8,410 nt of DNA from Clostridia bacterium (GTDB taxonomy: Bacteria > Bacillota > Clostridia > TANB77 > CAG-508): the NCBI GenBank assembly GCA_900753245.1, contig CAADYJ010000063.1, forward strand, positions 1 through 8,410, written 5' to 3'. Below the pieces are notes generated by a model. It had not been told where the DNA came from. It saw nothing but the letters and a program-made list of their open reading frames with translations, and ran no database searches. Shown here piece by piece: positions 1 through 7,000 of the stretch (its first letter is position 1; every line of letters starts with the position of its first letter). A program made the translations under genes and the position numbers.

Positions 1-6
1 GAGGAG

Positions 7-528
7 ATGAGATATTATAACCGCAATTCTATACAAACCAGTAATACCAATGGTTACGAGATACCAAAAGAACCTAGAATGCAGGTAAAAAAAATAGAAA
101 ATAAAGAAGATTATATAGACTTACTTTTAGAGGCAGATCCTTCAAAAGACATGATACATAAGTATTTGAACGATTCTGATGTATATGCATTAAAAAAAGA
201 AGATGAGCTAATTTCTATTGCAGTTATTTTGCACATTGATAGAAAAACATTAGAGTTAAAGAACATAGTTACAAAAGAAAACTACAGAAATAAAGGTTAT
301 GCAAAAACACTTTTAAAATCATTATGTGGTAATTATAAACAAAAATATGACAGAATGTTGGTAGGAACAACAGAAAATAATATTCCTTTCTATGTTAAGC
401 AGGGATTTGATAAATATGAGAAAACAATTAAGAACTTCTTTATAGATAATTATAAAGAAGAAATAAAAGATGGAGAACTAACTTGTACTGATTTAATATA
501 TTATTCAAAAGATTTAAAGAAAAAATAA
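7..528 (+). CDS. GNAT family N-acetyltransferase (start uncertain, 7 or 79)
   Basis: This is a GCN5-related acetyltransferase, which would transfer an acetyl group from acetyl-CoA to an amine; the substrate cannot be read from sequence. Counting from the ATG at 7, the acetyl-CoA binding motif is R94-N-K-G-Y-A99 (the R/Q-x-x-G-x-G/A loop) followed by a helix. A late motif with NIPFYVKQGF (125-134) matches the usual IPFY-x-x-x-GF of the family, and IKNFFIDNY follows. The length of 149-173 residues is normal for a single-domain GNAT. The ATG at 7 touches a GAGGAG with no spacer, so that is a poor ribosome binding site. The fold seems to begin at the ATG at 79 (residue 25, MQVKKIENKEDY), where homologous proteins would start. 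The frame is open to the window edge, so the first 24 codons may belong to a longer 5' extension. A terminator follows at 568. The family call is safe; start and function are not. Confidence 0.8.
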   Translation: MRYYNRNSIQTSNTNGYEIPKEPRMQVKKIENKEDYIDLLLEADPSKDMIHKYLNDSDVYALKKEDELISIAVILHIDRKTLELKNIVTKENYRNKGYAKTLLKSLCGNYKQKYDRMLVGTTENNIPFYVKQGFDKYEKTIKNFFIDNYKEEIKDGELTCTDLIYYSKDLKKK

Positions 529-567
529 AATATTATAGTTATTGAAATAATATCTAACATATATAAG

Positions 568-594
568 AAATCTAATAGAAATATTAGATTTTTT
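568..594 (+). terminator. Intrinsic terminator after the GNAT gene
   Basis: AAATCTAATA (568-577) pairs perfectly with TATTAGATTT (582-591) across a GAAA loop, and a run of six T (589-594) plus a further TTTT (596-599) follows. The 10-bp stem has only one G-C pair, so it is weak thermodynamically, but the tetraloop and T tract are typical. It ends 35 bases before the next start codon. Confidence 0.75.
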
Positions 595-628
595 ATTTTG
601 CCTTCAAAAAGGAAGGAGTAAAAAGAAA

Positions 629-1252
629 ATGAAAAAAAATGAAAACAACAAACCAAAAAATAATGAAAAAATTAAAAAAGAAACAGAAAAGATTAAAGAG
701 ATTATAAGAAAGGAGACAGGTATTTATATAAAGAAGATGAACTCAAGAAACTTAAAGAAAGAATTTGAACAATTTTATTATATTATGGCATCAAATTATT
801 ATGAGTGTTTAACAGCAATAGGGTATTTAGATGAAATAGAAACTGATTGCTTTGCTTGTATAAAAGATGATTACTTATCAGATTTTGTAAGGTCAATGAG
901 TGCTATGATGAATAAAATATTTTGTGATGAAGAAAAAGACTTTTCAGATATAATGAATGGAATTATGAGAATGTTAATTTCTGAAGATAAAATTGTTAAT
1001 ATTATAAAAGACGATATACCTAATTGGGTAGTATTAAGAAAAAAGATAAGACCAGGATTAGTAAATATTCTACCTTTATATGATAATTTAAATGAATACT
1101 ATTTGAATTATTCATATAAATATAATATGGAAGAAGATATAAAACCTTTTATTGCAGGACTTAACAATTTATTTGGTAAATTAGCAGATGATGAGGAGTT
1201 TATATATGTTTCTACTCATTTACAAGATGATAAAGAAATAACAGAGGAATAA
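629..1252 (+). CDS. Hypothetical charged, mostly helical protein, 207 aa
   Basis: I do not recognise this protein. It starts at ATG 629, ten bases after AAGGAG (613-618). The first ~47 residues are very rich in Lys and Glu with a repeating KIKKETEKIKEIIRKE pattern, suggesting a charged helix or short coiled coil. The rest is acidic and helix-like, with aromatic clusters (FEQFYYIM, YYLNYSYKYN). There is no signal peptide or membrane segment, so it is probably cytoplasmic. Four cysteines are present, two as C74-F-A-C77, which is too little for a zinc-finger claim. It lies between two intrinsic terminators and directly upstream of parA, so it may be an accessory gene of the same element with its own transcription unit. 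A DNA-binding or partition accessory role would be a guess. Confidence 0.75.
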   Translation: MKKNENNKPKNNEKIKKETEKIKEIIRKETGIYIKKMNSRNLKKEFEQFYYIMASNYYECLTAIGYLDEIETDCFACIKDDYLSDFVRSMSAMMNKIFCDEEKDFSDIMNGIMRMLISEDKIVNIIKDDIPNWVVLRKKIRPGLVNILPLYDNLNEYYLNYSYKYNMEEDIKPFIAGLNNLFGKLADDEEFIYVSTHLQDDKEITEE

Positions 1253-1263
1253 ATATTCAAGAC

Positions 1264-1297
1264 AAGAGTTAGCTTTTAGGAGTTAGCTCTTTTTTTT
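1264..1297 (+). terminator. Intrinsic terminator abutting the parA ribosome binding site
   Basis: AAGAGTTAGCT (1264-1274) can pair along all 11 positions with AGTTAGCTCTT (1281-1291) as RNA, using two G-U wobbles and a six-base loop TTTAGG. Eight T follow at 1290-1297. The arms also look like a direct repeat of GAGTTAGCT/AGTTAGCTC. The parA ribosome binding site begins only five bases after the T run, leaving no room for a promoter between them. Confidence 0.8.
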
Positions 1298-1301
1298 GAG
1301 G

Positions 1302-1308
1302 AAAGGAG
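1302..1308 (+). promoter_or_regulatory. Ribosome binding site fixing the parA start at 1314
   Basis: AAAGGAG lies five bases before ATG 1314. The upstream in-frame TTG at 1296 sits inside the terminator T run and would include this site in its coding sequence, so it is not the start. Confidence 0.8.
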
Positions 1309-1313
1309 CAAGA

Positions 1314-2139
1314 ATGGGAAAGTGTCAGATAATTGCAATAGCAAATCAAAAAGGTGGAGTTGGAAAAACAACAACTACATTTAGTTTAGGAGTTGCACTT
1401 AGTAAACAAGGAAAAAGAGTATTACTAATTGATGCAGATCCACAACGGAGATTTAACTACTTGTATGGGTTACTATAATCAAGATGAATTGCAGAATACT
1501 ATTGGAACATTAATGTCTGATACTATATGTGATAATGAAATAAATGCAGAAAATGCTATTCTTCATCATAAAGAAGGAGTAGATTTAATTCCTGCAAATT
1601 TAGATTTATCAGCAATAGAGTTTTCATTAGTTAATGCAATGAGCAGAGAGTTCACGCTTAAAAATTCTATAAGAGGTATTAAAGATAACTATGATTATGT
1701 ATTGATAGATTGTATGCCATCTCTTGGAATGATAACAATAAATGCACTTGCTTGTAGTGATAAGATAATAATTCCAGTACAGGGAGAATATCTAGCTGCA
1801 AAAGGAATGGGACATTTATTAAAGACAGTTACGAGAGTGCAGAAACAAATAAATCCAAATTTGAAAATAGGTGGAGTATTACTTACATTAGTAGATAAAA
1901 GAACAAATTTATCAAAAGATGTAAGAGATACTTTAATCGACAATTATGGACAATATGTGAAAATATATGGTGCTGAAATACCAAAAGCAATAAATACAGC
2001 AAAATCAACATCAACAGGAAAGAGTATATTTGAGTTTGATAAAAATAGTCCTGTTGCAAACGCATACAATAATTTAGCAAAGGAGGTATTAGAAAATGAA
2101 AGAACAAGACAAAAAGATGGTACTTCCAAAGTTAGATGA
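1314..2139 (+). pseudogene. parA: ParA/Soj partition ATPase, interrupted by a +1 frameshift
   Basis: This encodes a ParA/Soj/MinD-type ATPase that, with ParB, segregates a plasmid, chromosome region or integrative element. The first frame (1314-1478) gives 54 residues: the deviant Walker A box KGGVGKTT (K13-T20) and LLIDADPQ (37-44). Family members continue with G, and that G is found in the next frame: CAA 1443-1445 is followed by an extra C1446, then GGA GAT TTA. Skipping C1446 restores one protein of 274 residues, a normal ParA length. The second frame carries Walker B-like YDYVLIDCMPSLG, the IIPVQGEYLAAKG segment and the C-terminal helix. Read literally, translation stops at TAA 1476-1478, so no functional ATPase would be made. 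The rest of the sequence shows no decay, so the change is recent, a sequencing or assembly error, or less likely a recoding site. Re-initiation at ATG 1432 would lack the ATP-binding loop. The gene precedes and overlaps parB, the usual partition order. Confidence 0.9.
2079..2086 (+). promoter_or_regulatory. parB ribosome binding site inside parA
   Basis: AAAGGAGG lies nine bases before ATG 2096, within the last codons of parA. It lets parB be translated independently of the broken parA frame, although normal coupling to parA translation would be lost. Confidence 0.8.
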
Positions 2140-3046
2140 TTTATTCACAAGTCAAGAACAAAGAGATAATCCAGTTGTTGATGAGGTAAAGGAAATAGAA
2201 CTATATAAAATAGGAGAATTTCCAGACCACCCTTTTAGAGTTATAGATGATGATAAAATGGAAGAAATGGTTAAAAGTGTAAAAGAACATGGAGTTTTAT
2301 TACCTGTTATAGTAAGAAAACGAGGAGAAGGAAATTATCAAATGATTTCTGGACATAGACGAAAAAGAGCGTGTGAACTTGCAGGAATAGATAAAATAAA
2401 ATGTATTGTTAAAGAATTAACTGATGATGAGGCAACAATTCTTATGGTAGATAGTAATATTCAAAGAGAAGAAATATTGCCTAGTGAAAAAGCATTTGCA
2501 TATAAAATGAAACTTGAAGCTATGAAACATCAGGGGAAAAGAGTTGATTTAGAAGAAGATATAACTTCGCGACCATTGGGCGACAAGTTAAAAAGTGCAG
2601 AAAGAATGGGAGAAGAAGTTGGAGAAAGTGCAAGAACTATACAGAGATATATTCGACTTACTTATTTAATACCAGAGTTATTAGAACAAGTTGATAACAA
2701 AAGAATAGCTTTTAGACCAGCAGTAGAATTATCATATTTAAGTGAAGAAAATCAATATGTTGTAGAAAATATATTTGAATTTGATGAGGTAACACCTTCT
2801 TTAAGTCAAGCAATAAGATTAAAGAAATTAGAACAAGAAGGAAACCTAACAGAAGAAAAAATAGAAGAAATACTACAACAGGAAAAGCCAAATCAAAAAG
2901 AATATATAAAGATACACAATGAAAAAATAGAAAAATATATTCCAAGTAGAGTTAAAGAATCTGGAAATGTTGAAGATTTTATTATTCAATGTGTGCAAGA
3001 TTATATTAGGCGAGAACGAATAAAACAAGAAAGAAATTCAAGATAG
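2096..3046 (+). CDS. parB: ParB/Spo0J-like partition protein, 316 aa
   Basis: This is the DNA-binding partner of ParA. ParB proteins load at parS sites, bind and hydrolyse CTP, and slide as clamps. The N-terminal ParB/Srx domain spans about residues 32-125: PDHPFRV (43-49), G86-H-R-R-K-R-A92 (matching the GERR-x-RA box) and NIQRE (121-125, matching ENxQR). The last two are the CTP-contact motifs in known ParB proteins. A helix-turn-helix region follows at about 160-197 (LKSAERMGEEVGESARTIQR, then YIRLTYLIPELLE), and a charged, helical C-terminus (about 235-316) would dimerise. The length is normal. Glu-to-His in GHRR is a common variant in mobile-element ParBs. The start overlaps the end of parA by 44 bases. 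The SRPLGDKLKSAERMGEEVG segment before the HTH resembles ParBs of Clostridia conjugative elements rather than chromosomal Spo0J; this is from memory and not checked. No canonical parS (TGTTTCACGTGAAACA) is in the window. Confidence 0.92.
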   Translation: MKEQDKKMVLPKLDDLFTSQEQRDNPVVDEVKEIELYKIGEFPDHPFRVIDDDKMEEMVKSVKEHGVLLPVIVRKRGEGNYQMISGHRRKRACELAGIDKIKCIVKELTDDEATILMVDSNIQREEILPSEKAFAYKMKLEAMKHQGKRVDLEEDITSRPLGDKLKSAERMGEEVGESARTIQRYIRLTYLIPELLEQVDNKRIAFRPAVELSYLSEENQYVVENIFEFDEVTPSLSQAIRLKKLEQEGNLTEEKIEEILQQEKPNQKEYIKIHNEKIEKYIPSRVKESGNVEDFIIQCVQDYIRRERIKQERNSR

Positions 3047-3058
3047 TGTGTGAACAAA
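3047..3058 (+). repeat. TGTGTGAACA element, copy 1 (candidate parS or operator)
   Basis: TGTGTGAACAAA begins on the base after the parB stop codon. It differs by one base from copy 2 at 3085-3096, 38 bases away. The shared core is TGTGTGAACA. The position right behind parB is typical of plasmid-type centromere sites, but two copies are few and function is inferred only. Confidence 0.45.
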
Positions 3059-3084
3059 ATTAGATATATTTAGTTATACTTGTT

Positions 3085-3096
3085 TGTGTGAACACA
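3085..3096 (+). repeat. TGTGTGAACACA element, copy 2, a perfect 5-bp inverted repeat
   Basis: TGTGT and ACACA form a perfect inverted repeat around a central GA. Flanking ACTTGT (3078-3083) and ACAAAGT (3099-3105) extend the symmetry imperfectly. A dyad of this size fits a helix-turn-helix dimer such as ParB. Between this copy and the AT-rich hairpin is a pair of TCCCTT direct repeats (3108 and 3118), exactly 10 bases apart. Confidence 0.45.
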
Positions 3097-3155
3097 TTAC
3101 AAAGTTTTCCCTTACAATCCCTTTTAAATACATACTATATTACAAACTAAAAGAG

Positions 3156-3195
3156 AATTATTATATAAAATATATTTAATAATATTATAATAATT
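3156..3195. repeat. AT-only inverted repeat in the parB downstream spacer
   Basis: AATTATTATA (3156-3165) and TATAATAATT (3186-3195) are perfect 10-base arms around a 20-base AT-only loop. There is no G-C pair and no T run afterwards, so it is not a convincing terminator. It may be an easily melted or bent region next to the promoter, or chance in AT-rich DNA. Confidence 0.3.
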
Positions 3196-3202
3196 TACAC
3201 AT

Positions 3203-3230
3203 TTGTTTTTATCTCTAAAAAGCATATAAT
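3203..3230 (+). promoter_or_regulatory. Probable sigma-A promoter for the stalk protein gene
   Basis: TTGTTT (3203-3208) and a perfect TATAAT (3225-3230) are separated by 16 bases. Transcription would begin near 3237, just before the ribosome binding site at 3239, so the leader would be almost absent. The -10 box is strong; the -35 box is a partial match. Confidence 0.5.
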
Positions 3231-3238
3231 TAAGCTAT

Positions 3239-3244
3239 AAGGAG
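3239..3244 (+). promoter_or_regulatory. Ribosome binding site fixing the start at 3254
   Basis: AAGGAG touches the ATG at 3245 with no spacer but is nine bases from the in-frame ATG at 3254. The second ATG is therefore preferred, and it begins the Lys-rich start of the membrane segment (MKSKK). Confidence 0.75.
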
Positions 3245-3253
3245 ATGGTAGTA

Positions 3254-3949
3254 ATGAAAAGTAAAAAGATATTAGTTTTAATAATTATAGCCTTAATAAT
3301 GATATTATTTGCGAATATGATGATTATAAAATCAAAGACCTTAAGTTTAAGTAAAATGGAAAATGAGAAAGAGATTGTAACTGAAATAAATAATACTGAT
3401 GACAAAGGAAAAGAAGATACAGAAGTGATTGCTGTTGAAAACAATGTAGAAGAACAAGAGAAAGTTGAAGAAATACAACTAGAAGCGGATATTGTAAAGG
3501 TTAAAAATACCAATATTCAAGAAGAACCAAAGAAAGATCCAGTAGTTACACAAGAGAAAAAAGTAGAAAGTTCAAAACCAGTAGAACAACCTAGAACAAC
3601 ACCTGTTACTACACCTAAAAAGATAGTAGAAAAAGAAACAACAACACCAGTAGTTGAAACAAAAATACCAGAAACACCAAAGGAAGAAACAAAAGTTGAA
3701 ATAAAACAACCAGAAACACCAAAGTGTTCTGATAGTAAACATGGTGTAGGAGTTGGTAATTCAAATAAGTGGTTTAATAGTTATAATGAGGCAGTTTCAT
3801 ATTATGATAATCTAATATTGGATTATAGCAATAAAATACATAATGGACAGATAACTTTTGAAGAATATAACAAACAATGTCCTTGTGGATATGAAATATG
3901 GAGTTGTCAGTATTGTGGTAAATGGACTTTAAATTACTATAAGAGATAA
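3254..3949 (+). CDS. Membrane-anchored Pro/Thr/Glu stalk protein with Cys-rich C-terminal domain, 231 aa
   Basis: I do not recognise a named family. The start MKSKK is followed by a hydrophobic stretch (about residues 6-25) with no Cys lipobox and no clear cleavage site, so it is probably an uncleaved N-terminal anchor with the rest outside the cell. Residues about 30-90 are strongly acidic. Residues about 95-157 form a Pro/Thr/Lys/Glu linker with repeated PETPK, typical of a cell-wall-spanning stalk. The C-terminal domain starts at C158 and contains KWFNSYNEAVSYYDN and then C209-P-C211, six residues, C218-Q-Y-C221-G-K-W. Two paired cysteines (CxC and CxxC) could bind zinc or form disulfides. 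Between parB and the adhesin, and with its own probable promoter, it may be a surface accessory of the same element. A partner role with the adhesin is inference. The acidic region has only a low-complexity shadow frame on the other strand. Confidence 0.85.
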   Translation: MKSKKILVLIIIALIMILFANMMIIKSKTLSLSKMENEKEIVTEINNTDDKGKEDTEVIAVENNVEEQEKVEEIQLEADIVKVKNTNIQEEPKKDPVVTQEKKVESSKPVEQPRTTPVTTPKKIVEKETTTPVVETKIPETPKEETKVEIKQPETPKCSDSKHGVGVGNSNKWFNSYNEAVSYYDNLILDYSNKIHNGQITFEEYNKQCPCGYEIWSCQYCGKWTLNYYKR

Positions 3950-3963
3950 TTAAATATTTTTAT

Positions 3964-3996
3964 AAGAGCAGGTTAATTAAAACTTGTTCTTTTTTT
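3964..3996 (+). terminator. Intrinsic terminator abutting the adhesin ribosome binding site
   Basis: AAGAGCAGGTT (3964-3974) pairs along 11 positions with AACTTGTTCTT (3981-3991), with two G-U wobbles and a six-base loop AATTAA, then seven T (3990-3996). Stem length, loop size and wobble count are the same as in the terminator at 1264-1297. The ribosome binding site AAAGGAGG of the adhesin (4002-4009) starts six bases later, eight bases before ATG 4018. Confidence 0.8.
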
Positions 3997-4017
3997 ATGG
4001 AAAAGGAGGAATTTTAA

Positions 4018-7000
4018 ATGTTGAAAAAGTTAAAAAGTAAAAGAATTATAGCTTTTTTCTTACTGATGATAACATTATTAAGTACAACACAACCAATATT
4101 TGCAGCATCAGGAACAGGTAAATGGGTAGGAGGACAATTTGCTTCATTCATTAAAACAACTGATAATGCAAATACTCAATATGGAGTTTTATTAAGAAGA
4201 TTAATAAATTACTCAACTAATGAACAAAGAACAGTTTTCTGTGCAGAACATGGTGTAAATTTTGATACGGGAACAGTTTACAATGGAAAATATTATACAC
4301 CAGTTGATTCAAAATTAAGAAAAGCTTGTAAAGTAGCTTATTTAGGATGGTATAAACAACAGGGAAATTATGTTATAGATGGAGGAACATCATCTGCATT
4401 AAAGAAACAATATGTTTTAACACAACAATTAATATGGGAAACATTAGGACAAAGTAATGCAACTTTTATTGATAATGGTATTCAAGCAGAATATGTAAGT
4501 TTTAAAAACAATATTGAAAACCAAATAGCACAAATGGATAGAAGACCAAGTTTTGATGGAACAACAATAACTATTCAAGCAGGAGAAAGTAAAACTTTAA
4601 ATGATTCTAATGGTGTTTTATCAGCTTATCCAAGTTTAGATAGAACAACAAATGGAATAAGGGTACAACATTCTAGTGGTAGCAATTCAATGACAATATC
4701 AGTAGATGAAAATACTAATTTAGAAAACTATGTTATTACTGACGCAGAATTTAAGTCTTGGGGTATGATTAAAGATGGAACACAAGACCACGATTCAATG
4801 GTATTTTTTGAATTTGCAAGTGGAGTTCAAAATCAATTATATTCAATGGCATATAATGATCCAATAACATTAGCAGTTGGATTAAATATTGAAACATTTG
4901 GTAAGTTAGAAATAAAAAAATTAAATACAAATGGAGATTTAATAGATGGTGCTATATTCAATGTGACAGGACCAAATGGCTTTAATCAAGATGTAACAGT
5001 TACTAATGGGAAAATAACAATAGAAAAATTAAGAAAAGGAACATATACAATTACTGAAAAATCAGCTCCTAATGGATATTTATTAAATACACAAGCCTAT
5101 AATGTCGAAGTACAAGTAAATCAAACAGCAAGTAAAGCTATTGTTAATGAAGAACCAACAGGTACTATACAAGTAATTAAGAAAAGTGAACAGGGAGATT
5201 TAATTAAAGATACTGTGTTTAAAGTTACTGCAAATGAAGATATAAAGAATGTTGCAAAAACTAAAACTTATTATACAAATGGACAGGTAGTTGCTAATAT
5301 AAAAACAGATAGTAATGGATTAGCAGAAATTACAAATCTTCCACTAGGTAAATATATTGTAGAAGAAACACAAGCAACAACAGGATATTTAATAGATAAT
5401 ACTAAACACAATGTTACTTTATCTTATAAAGGACAAACAGAAAAAATCGTATTAGAAAGTTTTGAAAAAATTGATACTACACCAACAGGAGAAATAACTG
5501 TATATAAAACTGATAGTTATAATAACAGACTAAAAGGTGCAGAAATTTCTTTATATGCAAGAGAAGATATAAAAAATGTTGCAGGTACTAAAACTTGGTA
5601 TAAAAAAGGAGATTTAGTTACAAAAGCAATTACAAATGATGATGGAATGGTAAAATTCTCTGATTTACATTTAGGAAAATACTATGTAAAAGAAACAAAT
5701 GCTCCAGAGGGGTATTTATTAAATACAAAAGAATTTGATACAGAATTAAAATATAAGGATCAAACAACAAAAGTTATATATTTAGAAATAAATAATGTTA
5801 TAGATGAAGAACCAACAGGTACAATAACAATAATAAAGAAAGATTCAGAAACAGGTTCAGTACCACAGGGAGATGCAACATTTAATGGTGCAGTTTATAA
5901 AGTCTATGCAAGTGAAGATATATATAATAAAGCAAAAACTAAAAAATTCTATTCAAATGGAGATTTAGTTGCAACTAGAACAATGGATGAAAAAGGACAA
6001 ACAGAAGATATAACAAATCTTCCTTTAGGAAAATACATTGTAAAAGAAGAAACAGCTCCAATAGGATATATGTTAGATAAAAATACTTACAATGTTGAAT
6101 TAAAATACAAAGACCAACACACAAAGGTAATAACAGATAATAAAACAAGTTTAGAGAATGTTAAGAAAATGGGAGTACACATTTTCAAATCAGGAATAAA
6201 AACAAATTCTGGAGAAACACCAGGACTGGAAGGTGCAGAATTTACAATTAAATTAAATTCAGCAGTAGAAAAAGCATATTCACAAGGATATACTTATGCA
6301 GAAGTGTGGAATGGAATTGATGAAAATGGAAATCAAGTAAAAGTTGATAGCAAAAGAGTTCAATCAGCACAAGCCATTGCACCATCTTATGCAGTAATAG
6401 TAACAGATAAAGATGGAAATGCTTATACACAAAATAATTTACCTTATGGAAAATATATAGTTAAAGAAACTAAAACACCAATAGATTATGAAACAGCAGT
6501 TGATTTTACATTTTCTATTACAGATGATGAGTCAGAAGTCAAAGAAATAGCAAAAAAAACAAAACATTTAGTAGTAAATAATGAACAATTAGAAACATAT
6601 ATTAAGTTAATCAAAAAAGACTTAAAAACAGGAAAACTTGTTACATTAAATTCTACAACATTTGAGATAAAAGCAACAAAAGATATATATGATAGAGCTA
6701 CTAAAAAGATATTATTCAAAAAAGGAGAATCTATTTCTCAAAAAATTGGAAATACAACATACACATCATTTACAACAAATGCAGATAATATAGTTGTTCC
6801 AGATAGCTCATTTAATAGTAAAAATGATGATAAAGCAACAATTACAACACCTTTAAAATTACCAGTAGGAAGTTACGAAATAACAGAAATAAAAGTTCCA
6901 ACAGGCTTTTTACAATTAGATAAATCAGTTACATTTGAAATTAAAAATGTAAAAGATTATGACACAGACAAAGATGGAGATTTTATAAAAGAAGTCGTTG

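Noticed and set aside
530..553. ATATTAT/ATAATAT inverted repeat after the GNAT stop
   Set aside because: Seven AT-only pairs with a 10-base loop and no T run are expected by chance in this composition; the real terminator is at 568-594.
1695..2129. Minus-strand open frames across parA (1695-1943, 1883-2107, 1944-2129)
   Set aside because: They lie wholly or almost wholly inside parA, overlap each other, lack ribosome binding sites and give low-complexity Phe/Leu/Ile/Ser-rich products.
1429..2139. Second parA frame as an independent gene starting at 1429 or 1432
   Set aside because: It would lack the ATP-binding Walker A loop, has no ribosome binding site, and joins the upstream frame perfectly once one base is skipped.
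2712..2945. Minus-strand open frame inside parB
   Set aside because: Leu/Phe-rich shadow of A-rich coding DNA, with no start signal; the parB frame is clearly the real one.
3194..3230. TTTACA (3194-3199) as the -35 box for TATAAT at 3225
   Set aside because: The 25-base spacer is too long; TTGTTT at 3203 with a 16-base spacer is better.
3235..3513. Minus-strand Ser-rich frame opposite the stalk protein
   Set aside because: The Ser/Thr/Phe composition is what the reverse of a Glu/Lys/Ile-rich coding region gives. The plus frame has the promoter, ribosome binding site and domain structure.
3997..4017. Six-codon ATG...TAA frame (MEKEEF) ending right before the adhesin ATG
   Set aside because: It has no ribosome binding site of its own (a T run precedes it) and consists of the adhesin's ribosome binding site; probably chance.
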